Shown here piece by piece: positions 1 through 8,222 of a DNA stretch of 64,000 nt. The position numbers and the translations under genes are program-made. Numbering within the stretch: position 1 is the stretch's first letter; each line of letters begins with the position of its first letter. The notes beneath the pieces were generated by a model. That model was not told where the DNA came from, did no database searches, and was given only the letters and a program-made list of their open reading frames with translations. The DNA is from Orrella sp037026685 (GTDB lineage: Bacteria; Pseudomonadota; Gammaproteobacteria; Burkholderiales; Burkholderiaceae_B): contig NZ_JBANET010000006.1 in assembly GCF_037026685.1 (NCBI RefSeq), positions 1-64,000 on the forward strand, in the 5' to 3' direction.

Positions 1-114
1 CGTGCGGCGCGTTCGCGCCGCGCCCGGCGCCAGAAATCGCCCGCCACCCCGCCCGGCCTCGGCGGACTGCGTAGTCTGGAAGTGTTCCGGCGCTGCGGCC
101 GGAGTCGTTCTTGC
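1..114 (+). repeat. Dispersed repeat, partial copy at window edge
   Basis: These bases match 7819-7932 in the same orientation without gaps; by eye about 105 of 114 positions agree. The copy starts at the first base of the window, so the element probably extends further left. It ends at a TTCTTGC word that also begins each arm of the inverted repeat at 7925-8368. Bases 115-166 then run to the 3' end of the flavin oxidoreductase gene and show no gene. I do not recognise it as an insertion sequence: no transposase is encoded. Confidence 0.8.
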
Positions 115-166
115 ATTTCTCTCCCAAGCCAGCGGTCCAACCCCCATCAAGCAACCCCGTCCACTG

Positions 167-1177
167 TCACACCCCCGCCGACCCCAAGGCATCCCGCGCC
201 TCGGCCGCGATCTCGTAAGACCGTATCCGCGCCGCATGATCGTAGATCTGCGCCGCGACCATGATCTCGTCGACGCCGGTGCGCTGCAGGAAGGCCCGCA
301 GCCCTTCCCGTACGGTGTCCGGCCCGCCCACCACGGAACAGGACAGCGATTGCTCGACGCTGGCCTTCTCGTGCGGCGCCCACAGGTCGTCCATGTTGGG
401 CACGGGCGGCGGCAGCTGGCCGCGGCGGTTGCGCCGCATGTTCAGGAACTGCTGCTGCAGCGAAGTGAACAGCACCTGGGCTTCGCGGTCGGTGCCCGCG
501 GCGACCACGTTCAGGCCGGCCATGACATAAGGGCGCTGCAGGCTGCGCGAGGGCCGGAACTGGGCGCGGTACATCTGGATCGCGGTCAGCAGGTGGTCCG
601 GCGCGAAATGCGAGGCAAAGGCATAGGGCAGGCCCAGGTGCGCGGCCAGCTGCGCGCCGAACAGGCTCGAGCCCAGGATCCAGATCGGGATGTCCAGCCC
701 CATGCCGGGAACGGCCTTGACCGGCGGGTTCTCGATTTCCGGCTGGAAATAGCGCTGCAGCTCGAGAACGTCCTGCGGGAATTCGTCGGCGCTTTCCATG
801 CGTTCGCGGCGCAGCGCGCGGGCCGTCAGTTGGTCGGTGCCGGGCGCGCGGCCCAGGCCCAGGTCGATGCGGCCGGGAAAGAGCGATTCGAGGGTGCCGA
901 ATTGTTCGGCGATGACCAAGGGCGAATGATTGGGCAGCATGATGCCGCCCGCGCCCACGCGGATGGTGCGCGTGGCGGCCGCGACGTGGCCGATGACCAC
1001 GGCGGTGGCGGCGCTGGCGATGCCGGTCATGTTGTGGTGCTCGGCCAGCCAGTAGCGCTGGTAGCCCAGGCGTTCGGCGTGCTGGGCCAGCTCGCGCGAG
1101 TTCTGGAAGGCGGTGGCGGCGTTGCTGCCCAGGACGATGGGGGAAAGATCCAGGACCGACAGGACGGGCGGGGACAT
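167..1177 (-). CDS. Luciferase-like (LLM class) flavin-dependent oxidoreductase
   Basis: A 336-residue cytosolic protein of the bacterial luciferase-like monooxygenase fold (YhbW/MsnO8-type branch), expected to use FMN with a flavin reductase or F420-like cofactor; the substrate is unknown. The stretch RYWLAEHHN (about residues 41-49) and the following GAGGIMLPNHSP segment are typical of the family, and the length is normal. The start was placed at the MSPPVLSVLDL methionine because the family begins right before this beta strand; a longer frame to 1249 adds sequence unlike the family. No strong ribosome site is visible. It is divergent from the thiolase gene, with 167 bases between them. Confidence 0.85.
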   Translation of the reverse strand: MSPPVLSVLDLSPIVLGSNAATAFQNSRELAQHAERLGYQRYWLAEHHNMTGIASAATAVVIGHVAAATRTIRVGAGGIMLPNHSPLVIAEQFGTLESLFPGRIDLGLGRAPGTDQLTARALRRERMESADEFPQDVLELQRYFQPEIENPPVKAVPGMGLDIPIWILGSSLFGAQLAAHLGLPYAFASHFAPDHLLTAIQMYRAQFRPSRSLQRPYVMAGLNVVAAGTDREAQVLFTSLQQQFLNMRRNRRGQLPPPVPNMDDLWAPHEKASVEQSLSCSVVGGPDTVREGLRAFLQRTGVDEIMVAAQIYDHAARIRSYEIAAEARDALGSAGV

Positions 1178-1344
1178 GGGAGGCTCTGATGCGATGGAAA
1201 CCCGGACGATTATAGGCAGGCCCCCTGGGGCCGGCCGGCAAGACCGCACCGGCCGTAGGGCCGCGCCGGCGGGTCGCGGTTGGTATCATGGTGCGCTGCG
1301 GCATACCCATGCCGGCCAGATTCCGGACAACCAGGAGATAAGCC

Positions 1345-2526
1345 ATGAACGACGTAGTCGTAGTCAGCGCCGTGCGCACCGCCGTGGGCGACTTCGGCGG
1401 CGCACTGAAGGATGTCGCGCCTTGCGATCTGGGCGCGACGGTGGTGCGCGCCGTGCTCGAGCGGGCCGGGGTGGGCGGCGAGGACATCGGCCACGTGGTT
1501 TTCGGGCACGTCATCAATACCGAACCGCGCGACATGTACCTGTCGCGCGTGGCCGCGCTGGACGCCGGCATCGCCAAGGAGACGCCGGCCTTCAACGTCA
1601 ACCGCCTGTGCGGGTCGGGCCTGCAGGCCATCGTGTCGGCTGCCCAGACCATCCTGCTGGGCGATGCCGAAATCGCCATCGGCGCCGGCGCGGAAAGCAT
1701 GAGCCGCGCGCCGTACCTGGCCCCCGCGCAGCGCTGGGGCGCGCGCATGGGCGATTCGGTGATGCTGGACATGATGACCGGCGCGCTGTCCGATCCCTTC
1801 GAGCGCTTCCACATGGGCGTGACGGCCGAGAACGTGGCCGCGCGCTATGGGATCAGCCGGGCCGACCAGGACGCCCTGGCGGTCGAGTCGCACCGGCGTG
1901 CCGCGCGGGCCATCGACGAGGGCAGGTTCAAGGCCCAGATCGTGCCGGTGCCGGTCAAGAGCCGCAAGGGCACGGTCGAGTTCGATACCGACGAGCACGT
2001 GCGGCGGGATGTCAGCCTCGAAGGGCTGGCGGGCCTGAAGACCGTATTCCAGAAGGAGAACGGCACGGTCACCGCGGGCAATGCGTCGGGCATCAACGAT
2101 GGCGCGGGCGCGGTGCTGCTGATGAGCGCGCAGGCCGCCCAGCGGCGCGGCGCCAAGCCCTTGGCGCGGCTGGTGGCCTATGCCCATGCCGGGGTCGAGC
2201 CCCGCTACATGGGCATCGGGCCTGTGCCGGCCACGCGCAAGGCGCTCGAGCGCGCCGGCCTCAAGCTCGAGCAGATGGACGTGATCGAGGCCAACGAAGC
2301 CTTTGCCGCCCAGGCCTGCGCGGTCTCGCGCGAGCTGGGCCTGGACCCGGAAAAGGTCAACCCCAACGGCAGCGGCATTTCGCTGGGCCATCCGATCGGC
2401 GCGACCGGCGCCATCATCACGGTCAAGGCACTGTACGAATTGCAGCGCATCGAAGGCCGCTATGCGCTGGTGACCATGTGCATCGGCGGCGGGCAGGGCA
2501 TCGCCGCCATTTTCGAGCGCATCTAG
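1345..2526 (+). CDS. Acetyl-CoA C-acyltransferase (thiolase)
   Basis: A 393-residue thiolase that condenses or cleaves acyl-CoA thioesters (acetoacetyl-CoA/3-ketoacyl-CoA plus CoA). The catalytic set is complete: nucleophile Cys89 in NRLCGSG, His349 in GHPIG and the acid/base Cys379 in MCIGGGQG. Length and motif order match the PhaA/AtoB/BktB type. An AGGAGA ribosome site lies at 1333-1338. The sequence alone does not say whether it works in fatty acid breakdown, ketone-body use or polyhydroxyalkanoate synthesis; no phaB or phaC is nearby. It stands alone, upstream of a spermidine-synthase-like gene and about 1 kb before the malonate genes. Confidence 0.93.
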   Translation: MNDVVVVSAVRTAVGDFGGALKDVAPCDLGATVVRAVLERAGVGGEDIGHVVFGHVINTEPRDMYLSRVAALDAGIAKETPAFNVNRLCGSGLQAIVSAAQTILLGDAEIAIGAGAESMSRAPYLAPAQRWGARMGDSVMLDMMTGALSDPFERFHMGVTAENVAARYGISRADQDALAVESHRRAARAIDEGRFKAQIVPVPVKSRKGTVEFDTDEHVRRDVSLEGLAGLKTVFQKENGTVTAGNASGINDGAGAVLLMSAQAAQRRGAKPLARLVAYAHAGVEPRYMGIGPVPATRKALERAGLKLEQMDVIEANEAFAAQACAVSRELGLDPEKVNPNGSGISLGHPIGATGAIITVKALYELQRIEGRYALVTMCIGGGQGIAAIFERI

Positions 2527-2607
2527 CGGCGCCGCGGCGGCCGGTCCGCTTGGCGCGCCGCGGCCGCCGTGCGGGCAAGGCCGCGCCGCCCTACAATCGC
2601 GGCCATC

Positions 2608-3378
2608 ATGCGCAACAAGCCCGCCTCCCAGCACGACGAAGTCACCCTGTCCGAGCACGACGGCATCCGCTACCTGCATTTCGCCACCGAGTGGGTGCAG
2701 GGGGCGATGCGGATCGACAAGCCGGCCGAACTGGTCCTGGAGTACACCCGCCAGATGATGGCGTGGCTGCTGTTTCTCGACCCCCCGCGCGAAGCCGCCA
2801 TCGGCCAGCTGGGACTGGGCGCCGGCTCGCTCACGCGTTTTTGCCTCAAGCACACCGACAGCCCCCTGCAGGTGGTGGAGTGGAACCCGCAAGTCACCCT
2901 GGTGTGCCAATGGCATATGAAGCTGCCGGCCGCAAGCCGCCTGGTCATCGACCACGAGGATGCCGCCGTCTGGGTGGCCGACCCGGCGCGCCAGGGGCAA
3001 TGCCCGGTGCTGATGGTGGATCTTTACGATGCCCAGGCCCAGGGGCCGGTGCGCGACTCGGTGCAGTTCTATGCCCATTGCCGCCGCGTGCTGGGCGAGG
3101 TCGGCGTGATGACCGTCAACCTGTTCGGCAACCACGATAGCTTTCCGCGCAACCTGGCCAATCTGCGCGAGGCCTTCGACGGCCGCCTGGCCTTGCTGCC
3201 GCCCATCGACGCAGGCAACCAGATCGTGCTGGCGTTCTCGGGGCCGCCGCTGCAGGTGTCGGCCGAGGCCTTGCTCGAGAGGGCGGCGCAGGTCGAGGCC
3301 CGCTATGGCCTGCCGGCGCGGCGCTGGGCGCGCTCGCTGATCGGCGCGCAGCGCGGCCAAGGCCTGCTGGATTTCTGA
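2608..3378 (+). CDS. Spermidine synthase-like methyltransferase-fold protein
   Basis: A 256-residue protein of the spermidine/spermine synthase superfamily (Rossmann fold that binds S-adenosylmethionine or its decarboxylated form). The glycine-rich loop GLGAGSLTRF near residue 70, the acidic end of the next strand (VVEWNP) and the VLMVDLYDA strand are visible. It is shorter than classical SpeE and resembles the SpeE-like proteins often annotated as polyamine aminopropyltransferase family, so the reaction is uncertain. The start at 2608 (MRNKPAS) is preferred; the frame is open to 2569 but that adds only Arg/Pro-rich residues. It lies 81 bases after the thiolase gene. Confidence 0.75.
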   Translation: MRNKPASQHDEVTLSEHDGIRYLHFATEWVQGAMRIDKPAELVLEYTRQMMAWLLFLDPPREAAIGQLGLGAGSLTRFCLKHTDSPLQVVEWNPQVTLVCQWHMKLPAASRLVIDHEDAAVWVADPARQGQCPVLMVDLYDAQAQGPVRDSVQFYAHCRRVLGEVGVMTVNLFGNHDSFPRNLANLREAFDGRLALLPPIDAGNQIVLAFSGPPLQVSAEALLERAAQVEARYGLPARRWARSLIGAQRGQGLLDF

Positions 3379-3500
3379 GCCCAGGTTCCTGGCGGGCCGG
3401 CCCAGGCCTTGTTGCGGCGCTTCCAAGGGTTAATCCGAGCCGGGAAAGCACTAGGCGCCGCAAGGCCGGGGCGGCATTGCCCGGGCGGGGACGGATCGCC

Positions 3501-3515
3501 ATAATTATGAATTAT
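3501..3515. promoter_or_regulatory. Palindrome upstream of FCD regulator, putative operator
   Basis: ATAATT, a three-base spacer ATG, then AATTAT form a perfect hyphenated palindrome in otherwise very GC-rich DNA, 26 bases before the start codon of the GntR/FCD gene. Size and position fit an autoregulatory GntR-family operator overlapping the promoter. The role is inferred from position only. Confidence 0.5.
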
Positions 3516-3541
3516 CGGTAACTCATGCCGCCCCGGCGGCC

Positions 3542-4246
3542 ATGGCCATGTCCGCTCCGATCGTCCAGCAGGCGCTTTACCAGGAAGTGGCAAGCCGATT
3601 GCGCCACATGATCCGCGTGCGCCAGCTCACGGCCGGCGCCTGGATCGACGAGGCGCGGCTGACGCAACAGCTGGGCATCTCTCGCACGCCGCTGCGCGAG
3701 GCGCTCAAGGTGCTGGCCACCGAAGGGCTGGTGCGGCTCGAACCGCGGCGCGGCTGTTTCGTCAGCGAGCTGTCCTGGCGCGATATCGAGGACATCTTTC
3801 CCCTGATCGCCAATCTCGAGGGCCTGTGCGCCCACGAGGCCGCGCGCAAGATCCGCGAGCAGGACATCGCGCCGCTCGAGGCGCTGCACGCGCAATTGCG
3901 CACGCATGCCGAGGCGGGCCGCATCGACGCCTACTACGACACCAACTACCGCATCCATGCCGCGATCCAGGAGCTGGCCGACAACCGCTGGCTGTCCGAC
4001 TCGGTCGACCGGCTGCGCAAGGTGATCGGCTTGTCGCGCTACCAGAGCCTGACCGTCCCGGGCCGGGTGGCGCGCTCGTGCGCCGAGCACCTGGCCATTT
4101 TCCAGGCCCTGAAGGACCGCGATCCGGCGCGCGCCGAGGCCTGCGCGCGCGAACACCTGATGAACCAGCTCCTGGCGCTGCGCGAGGCGGCCCAGGCCGA
4201 GGCGCAGGCCGGGCCGCAAGGCGCGGGCGCGCCTGCGATCCACTGA
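3542..4246 (+). CDS. GntR family, FCD-subfamily transcriptional regulator
   Basis: A 234-residue DNA-binding repressor or activator: winged helix-turn-helix at about residues 12-75 (LGISRTPLREALKVLATEGLVR is the recognition region) followed by an all-helical FCD ligand domain (about 85-215) with the usual metal-binding Asp/His positions. FCD regulators typically sense organic acids. It is followed 12 bases later by the crotonase gene and then matB, so control of malonate-related metabolism is the likely job. No clear ribosome site precedes the start; the second methionine (3548) is an equal candidate. The ATAATT-ATG-AATTAT palindrome just upstream suggests autoregulation. Confidence 0.88.
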   Translation: MAMSAPIVQQALYQEVASRLRHMIRVRQLTAGAWIDEARLTQQLGISRTPLREALKVLATEGLVRLEPRRGCFVSELSWRDIEDIFPLIANLEGLCAHEAARKIREQDIAPLEALHAQLRTHAEAGRIDAYYDTNYRIHAAIQELADNRWLSDSVDRLRKVIGLSRYQSLTVPGRVARSCAEHLAIFQALKDRDPARAEACAREHLMNQLLALREAAQAEAQAGPQGAGAPAIH

Positions 4247-4258
4247 AGGAGACGTCCC

Positions 4259-5056
4259 ATGAATCCTCCCCCAGGCACCGGCCAGGTGCGATGCGAGCGC
4301 GAAGGCCGCATCGCCTGGGTCACGCTGAGCAACCCGGGCAAGCTCAATGCCCTGAGCGTGGCCATGTGGCGCGCCTTGCAGCGCATCTTCGAAGCGCTTG
4401 CCGCCGATGACGGCGTGGGCTGCGTGGTGCTGCGCGGCGAGAACGGCAACTTCGCGGCCGGCGCCGACATCAGCGAGTTCCCGCAGGCGCGGGCCGATTT
4501 CGACGGTGTCTACGATTACCACGTGGGCATGATCGCGCCGGCGCTGCGCGCCATCGGCCAGTGCCCGCATCCCGTGCTGGCGCAGATCGAGGGCGTGTGC
4601 GTGGGGGGCGGGCTTGAGGTCGCCAGCCAGTGCGACATGCGCATCGCGGGCGAATCGGCGCGTTTCGGCGTGCCCATCACCCGGCTGGGCTTTTCCATGG
4701 CGCCGCACGAGATGCAGGGCTTGCTGGCGCTGGCGGGAAAGGCCGTGACGCTGGAGATTCTCTACGAAGGGCGGGTCTTCGGCGCGGCCGAGGCGCAAGG
4801 CAAGGGCCTGCTCAACCGCGTGGTCGCCGATGCCGATGTGGCCGGCGCGGTGCGCCAGAGCGTCGAGCGCATCCTGCGCGGCTCGCCCATCGCCGCACGC
4901 CTGAACAAGCGCACCGCCAACCTGCTGGACCGGCATGGCGTGGACCTGGATCCGGCGCAGCTGCGGGCCTGCTTCGATTACGCCGATACCCACGATCACA
5001 AGGAAGGCGTGCGCGCCTTCCTGGCCGGCGAGGAGCCGGTATTCAAAGGAGCCTGA
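4259..5056 (+). CDS. Crotonase-family protein, possible (methyl)malonyl-CoA decarboxylase
   Basis: A 265-residue member of the enoyl-CoA hydratase/isomerase superfamily. The oxyanion-hole region FAAGADISEF (about 65-74) and GVCVGGGLE are present. Of the two catalytic glutamates of true hydratases, the first is kept (Glu120) but the second is replaced by Ile140 in RFGVPI. A normal hydratase reaction is therefore doubtful. Crotonase-fold decarboxylases such as E. coli YgfG/ScpB also lack the second glutamate. Lying 4 bases upstream of malonyl-CoA synthetase, it may decarboxylate malonyl-CoA or methylmalonyl-CoA, but this is inference. A GAAGGAGA ribosome site overlaps the end of the regulator gene. 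Confidence 0.85.
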   Translation: MNPPPGTGQVRCEREGRIAWVTLSNPGKLNALSVAMWRALQRIFEALAADDGVGCVVLRGENGNFAAGADISEFPQARADFDGVYDYHVGMIAPALRAIGQCPHPVLAQIEGVCVGGGLEVASQCDMRIAGESARFGVPITRLGFSMAPHEMQGLLALAGKAVTLEILYEGRVFGAAEAQGKGLLNRVVADADVAGAVRQSVERILRGSPIAARLNKRTANLLDRHGVDLDPAQLRACFDYADTHDHKEGVRAFLAGEEPVFKGA

Positions 5057-5060
5057 CGCA

Positions 5061-6599
5061 GTGCGCAACCACAATCTCTATGCTGTGCTGGAGCAGGGTT
5101 TTCCGCCGGATCGCAGCCGTATCGCCATCCAGACGCCCACGCTTTGCTACAGCTGGGATGACATCGACCGCGCCAGCGCCTGCCTGGCCAACCTGCTGGC
5201 CTCGCTGGAGCTGCCGATCGGCGCGCGCGTGGCGGTGCAGGTCGAGAAATCGCCCGAGGCGCTGCTGCTGTACCTGGCCACGCTGCGCGCCGGCCTGGTC
5301 TACCTGCCGCTGAACACGGCCTATCGCGAGGCCGAGGTGGAGTATTTCCTGCGCAATGCCGAGCCGGCGCTGGTGGTCTGTACCGAGGAAAACCTCGAAT
5401 GGATGAGCCGCGCGGCGCGCCATGCGGGCACCAGCCACGTGCATACGCTGAACGACGACCGCAGCGGCAGCCTGCTGCAGGCCGCCGGCGCCTTGCCCCA
5501 GGTGTTCCAGACCGTCGAGCGCGGCCCGGACGACCTGGCCGCCATCCTGTACACCTCGGGCACCACGGGCCGCAGCAAGGGCGCCATGCTCAGCCACGGC
5601 AACCTGGTGTCCAACGCGCAGGTACTGCACGAATACTGGGGCTGGCGCGACACCGACGTGCTGCTGCACATGCTGCCCATCTTCCACGTGCATGGCCTGT
5701 TCGTGGCCGCCCACGGCGCGCTGATGGCGGGGGCGCGCATGATCTGGCTGCCGCGGCTGGATATCGAGCAGGCGCTGGCCTGGCTGCCGCACAGCACGGT
5801 CATGATGGGCGTGCCCACGTATTACGTGCGGCTGCTGGCCGACCCGCGTTTCGGCAGGGCGCATTGCGCCTCGATGCGCCTGTTCGTCTCCGGCTCGGCG
5901 CCGCTGCTGACCGAGACCTTCGAGCAGTTCCGGCGCCGCACCGGGCACACCATCCTGGAGCGCTACGGCATGAGCGAGACCGTCATGCTCACCTCCAACC
6001 CCTACCGGCCTGAATCGGCGCGCCTGCCCGGCACGGTCGGCCGGGCCTTGCCCGGCGTGTCCGTGCGCGTGGTGGACGAAGCCGGCCAGCCCGCCGCGCC
6101 GGGCCAGGTCGGGCACGTGCAGGTGCGCGGGCCCAACGTGTTCTGCGGCTATTGGCGCATGCCCGAGAAGACCCACGAGGAGTTCACCGCCGACGGCTGG
6201 TTCCGCACCGGCGACATGGGCATGTTCGGCAGTCCCGGCCAGGACGGCAGGGTGCCGGACGACTACCTGTCCATCGTGGGGCGCAGCAAGGACCTGATCA
6301 TCTCGGGCGGCTTTAACGTCTATCCCAAGGAGATCGAGAGCCTGATCGACGAGCTCGATGGCGTGGACGAGTCGGCCGTCGTCGGCGTGCCGCATCCGGA
6401 CTTCGGCGAGGCCGTGGTGGCGGTGGTCGTGCCCCGCCACGGCTGCGTGCTGGACGAAGCGGCGATGATCGCCGCGCTCAAGCAGCGCATCGCCAACTTC
6501 AAGGTGCCCAAGCGCGTGCACGTCATCGATGCGCTGCCGCGCAACGCGATGGGCAAGGTGCAAAAGAACGTCCTCAGGCAGGCCTACGGCCGCCTGTAG
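5061..6599 (+). CDS. matB: Malonyl-CoA synthetase, AMP-forming (MatB type)
   Basis: A 512-residue acyl-adenylate-forming ligase that activates malonate (or methylmalonate) with ATP and CoA. The AMP-binding signature YTSGTTGRSKG begins at residue 164, the A5-like ERYGMSET motif follows, and the C-terminal lysine is Lys499 in MGKVQKN. Long runs such as YLPLNTAY, MRLFVSGSAPL and FNVYPKEIES match MatB proteins (for example Rhodopseudomonas) better than generic fatty-acyl-CoA ligases. The start is the GTG at 5061, behind an AAAGGAG site; an open frame further upstream overlaps the crotonase gene and is not homologous. It is co-transcribed with the genes at 3542 and 4259. Confidence 0.88.
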   Translation: MRNHNLYAVLEQGFPPDRSRIAIQTPTLCYSWDDIDRASACLANLLASLELPIGARVAVQVEKSPEALLLYLATLRAGLVYLPLNTAYREAEVEYFLRNAEPALVVCTEENLEWMSRAARHAGTSHVHTLNDDRSGSLLQAAGALPQVFQTVERGPDDLAAILYTSGTTGRSKGAMLSHGNLVSNAQVLHEYWGWRDTDVLLHMLPIFHVHGLFVAAHGALMAGARMIWLPRLDIEQALAWLPHSTVMMGVPTYYVRLLADPRFGRAHCASMRLFVSGSAPLLTETFEQFRRRTGHTILERYGMSETVMLTSNPYRPESARLPGTVGRALPGVSVRVVDEAGQPAAPGQVGHVQVRGPNVFCGYWRMPEKTHEEFTADGWFRTGDMGMFGSPGQDGRVPDDYLSIVGRSKDLIISGGFNVYPKEIESLIDELDGVDESAVVGVPHPDFGEAVVAVVVPRHGCVLDEAAMIAALKQRIANFKVPKRVHVIDALPRNAMGKVQKNVLRQAYGRL

Positions 6600-6752
6600 G
6601 TTTCCGATCAACCCGGTCCGGCGCAGGTCCGGCAGGCAGAAGAAGGAAGGAGGCTTACCACCGTTTTACTCGTGCCTGCGTGCGCGAGCGATGCAACAGG
6701 CTGGAATCCGCAGCAAAAACTTCATGCACCACCCCAAAACGAGGAGACAATA

Positions 6753-7727
6753 ATGAAGGCAGGCGTTTTTCTTGGTTCGGTCATCGTCCTCACGGCAGCC
6801 CTGACGGGCGCTGCATCCGCGCAGGCGGCCTGGCCCCAGCGGCCCATCACCCTCATCGTGCCGTTCCCGGCGGGCGGCGGCACCGACACCTACGCGCGCC
6901 CCCTGGCGCAGCAGCTGACCATGGCGCTGGGCCAGAGCGTGGTCATCGAGAACAAGGGCGGGGCCGGCGGCACGCTGGGCGCCGGCGTGGCGGCCAAGGC
7001 GCAGCCCGATGGCTACACCTTCTTCATGGGCGGCGCGCACCATGCGGTGGCGCCTTCGCTGTACAAGAACCTGAACTACGACATCCAGAAGAGCTTCGTG
7101 CCGGTGGCCTTGCTGGCCCAGCCGCCGCAGGTGGTGGTGGTCAACCCCAAGAACCTGCCGGTCAAGGACCTGAAGGAGCTGGTCGAGCATGCCAAGAAGA
7201 ACCCCGGCAAGCTCAACTACGGCAACGCCGGCATGGGCAGCACGCATCACCTGGCCGGCGAGCTGTTCGCCATGCAAAGCGGCACGGAGCTGGTGGCCGT
7301 GCCCTTCCAGGGAGCCGGCCCCATGCTGACGGCGCTGATCGGCGGGCAGGTGGACCTGGCCTTCGACGGGCTGGGCTCCTCGGCCGGGCACATCCGCTCG
7401 GGCACCATCAAGCCGCTGGCCGTGGCTGCCAAGGAACGCTCCAAGACCTTGCCGGACGTGCCGACGGCGGCCGAGGCCGGCTACCCCGACTACGTGGTTT
7501 CCACCTGGTACGCCATGTGGGCGCCGGCCGGCACGCCCGACGAGGCGGTGCAGAAGATGACCGCCGCGATCCAGCAAGCCCTGGCCACGCCCAAGATCAA
7601 GGAGCTGTGGCAAAGCAACGGTTCGGAAATCCCCAACCTGACCGGCGCGCAATTCGGCGAATTCGTCGATGCGGAGATTGCGCGGTGGGGGAAGGTGGTC
7701 AAGGACGCGGGGGTGACGTTGAACTGA
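6753..7727 (+). CDS. Bug/TctC-family periplasmic solute-binding protein
   Basis: A 324-residue tripartite-tricarboxylate-type binding protein. Residues 1 to about 25 form a signal peptide ending at ASAQA, followed by WPQRPITLIVPFPAGG, the family's first strand and ligand loop. Bug proteins bind carboxylates, amides or small cyclic acids and are greatly expanded in Bordetella; most have no membrane partner genes nearby, and none is seen here. Its position 153 bases after matB suggests a dicarboxylate such as malonate, but the ligand is unproven. The start follows a GAGGAG site at 6741-6746. Confidence 0.9.
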   Translation: MKAGVFLGSVIVLTAALTGAASAQAAWPQRPITLIVPFPAGGGTDTYARPLAQQLTMALGQSVVIENKGGAGGTLGAGVAAKAQPDGYTFFMGGAHHAVAPSLYKNLNYDIQKSFVPVALLAQPPQVVVVNPKNLPVKDLKELVEHAKKNPGKLNYGNAGMGSTHHLAGELFAMQSGTELVAVPFQGAGPMLTALIGGQVDLAFDGLGSSAGHIRSGTIKPLAVAAKERSKTLPDVPTAAEAGYPDYVVSTWYAMWAPAGTPDEAVQKMTAAIQQALATPKIKELWQSNGSEIPNLTGAQFGEFVDAEIARWGKVVKDAGVTLN

Positions 7728-7818
7728 CGGTCGGGGGGATTGGACACGTTGGCCGGGGCGGGGTGTCCGTTTGGACACGTCCGCCGAGGCCGGTCGGGGC
7801 GTCGGGCGATGCCGTCGC

Positions 7819-7932
7819 CGTGCGGCACGTTCGCGCCGCGCCCGGCGCCAGAAATCGCCCGCCACCCCGCCCGGCCTCGACGGACTGCGTAGTCTGGGCT
7901 TGGTCCGGCGCTGGAGACGGAGTCGTTCTTGC
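7819..7932 (+). repeat. Dispersed repeat, second copy (direct to 1-114)
   Basis: Same orientation as bases 1-114, with about nine differences in 114 positions, most of them between 80 and 103 of the alignment. It runs directly into the left arm of the inverted repeat at 7925. A weaker relative of the GCCCGCCAC part appears inverted at about 8427-8436, so the inverted pair probably extends beyond its well-conserved core. Confidence 0.8.
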
Positions 7933-8069
7933 CTGCTTGCCCCACGTCGCTTGAAAAGAGAAAGATCTTGCGGGGCCGTTCAAGAGGGGTTGCGCAGGCA
8001 ACCCCTCTTGAACATTCGACCGCCGCTTATGAGAGGCAGGGCAGCGGGGCAGGCCCGAAGACTTCAGGG
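7925..8069 (+). repeat. Left arm of long inverted repeat
   Basis: Starts GTTCTTGC and ends CTTCAGGG; matches the reverse complement of 8223-8368 at roughly 85 percent by eye with one single-base gap. Best conserved are GATCTTGCGGGGCCGTTCA and ACATTCGACCGCCGCTT on either side of the internal hairpin. It holds no open frame shared with the other arm. Confidence 0.85.
7978..8013. repeat. Perfect hairpin in left arm
   Basis: A perfect 16-base-pair stem around a four-base GCAG loop. The left strand begins GTTCAAGAGGGG. No T-run follows on either side, so it is not a classical intrinsic terminator. It lies 250 bases after the Bug gene and about 700 bases before the ABC importer. Confidence 0.85.
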
Positions 8070-8222
8070 GCGGACGACCACGGATGGCGGGGCATTGTGG
8101 GCTGCGGCGCTATGGCCGGGCTGGCGTGGCGTGATTGGACGCTTCAGCCCTGCACACGGCCGCCAGTGCCACGCCCGCCCTGAAGCTTGCAAGCGGCCCC
8201 ACACCCGACGCATGCGCGGCAG

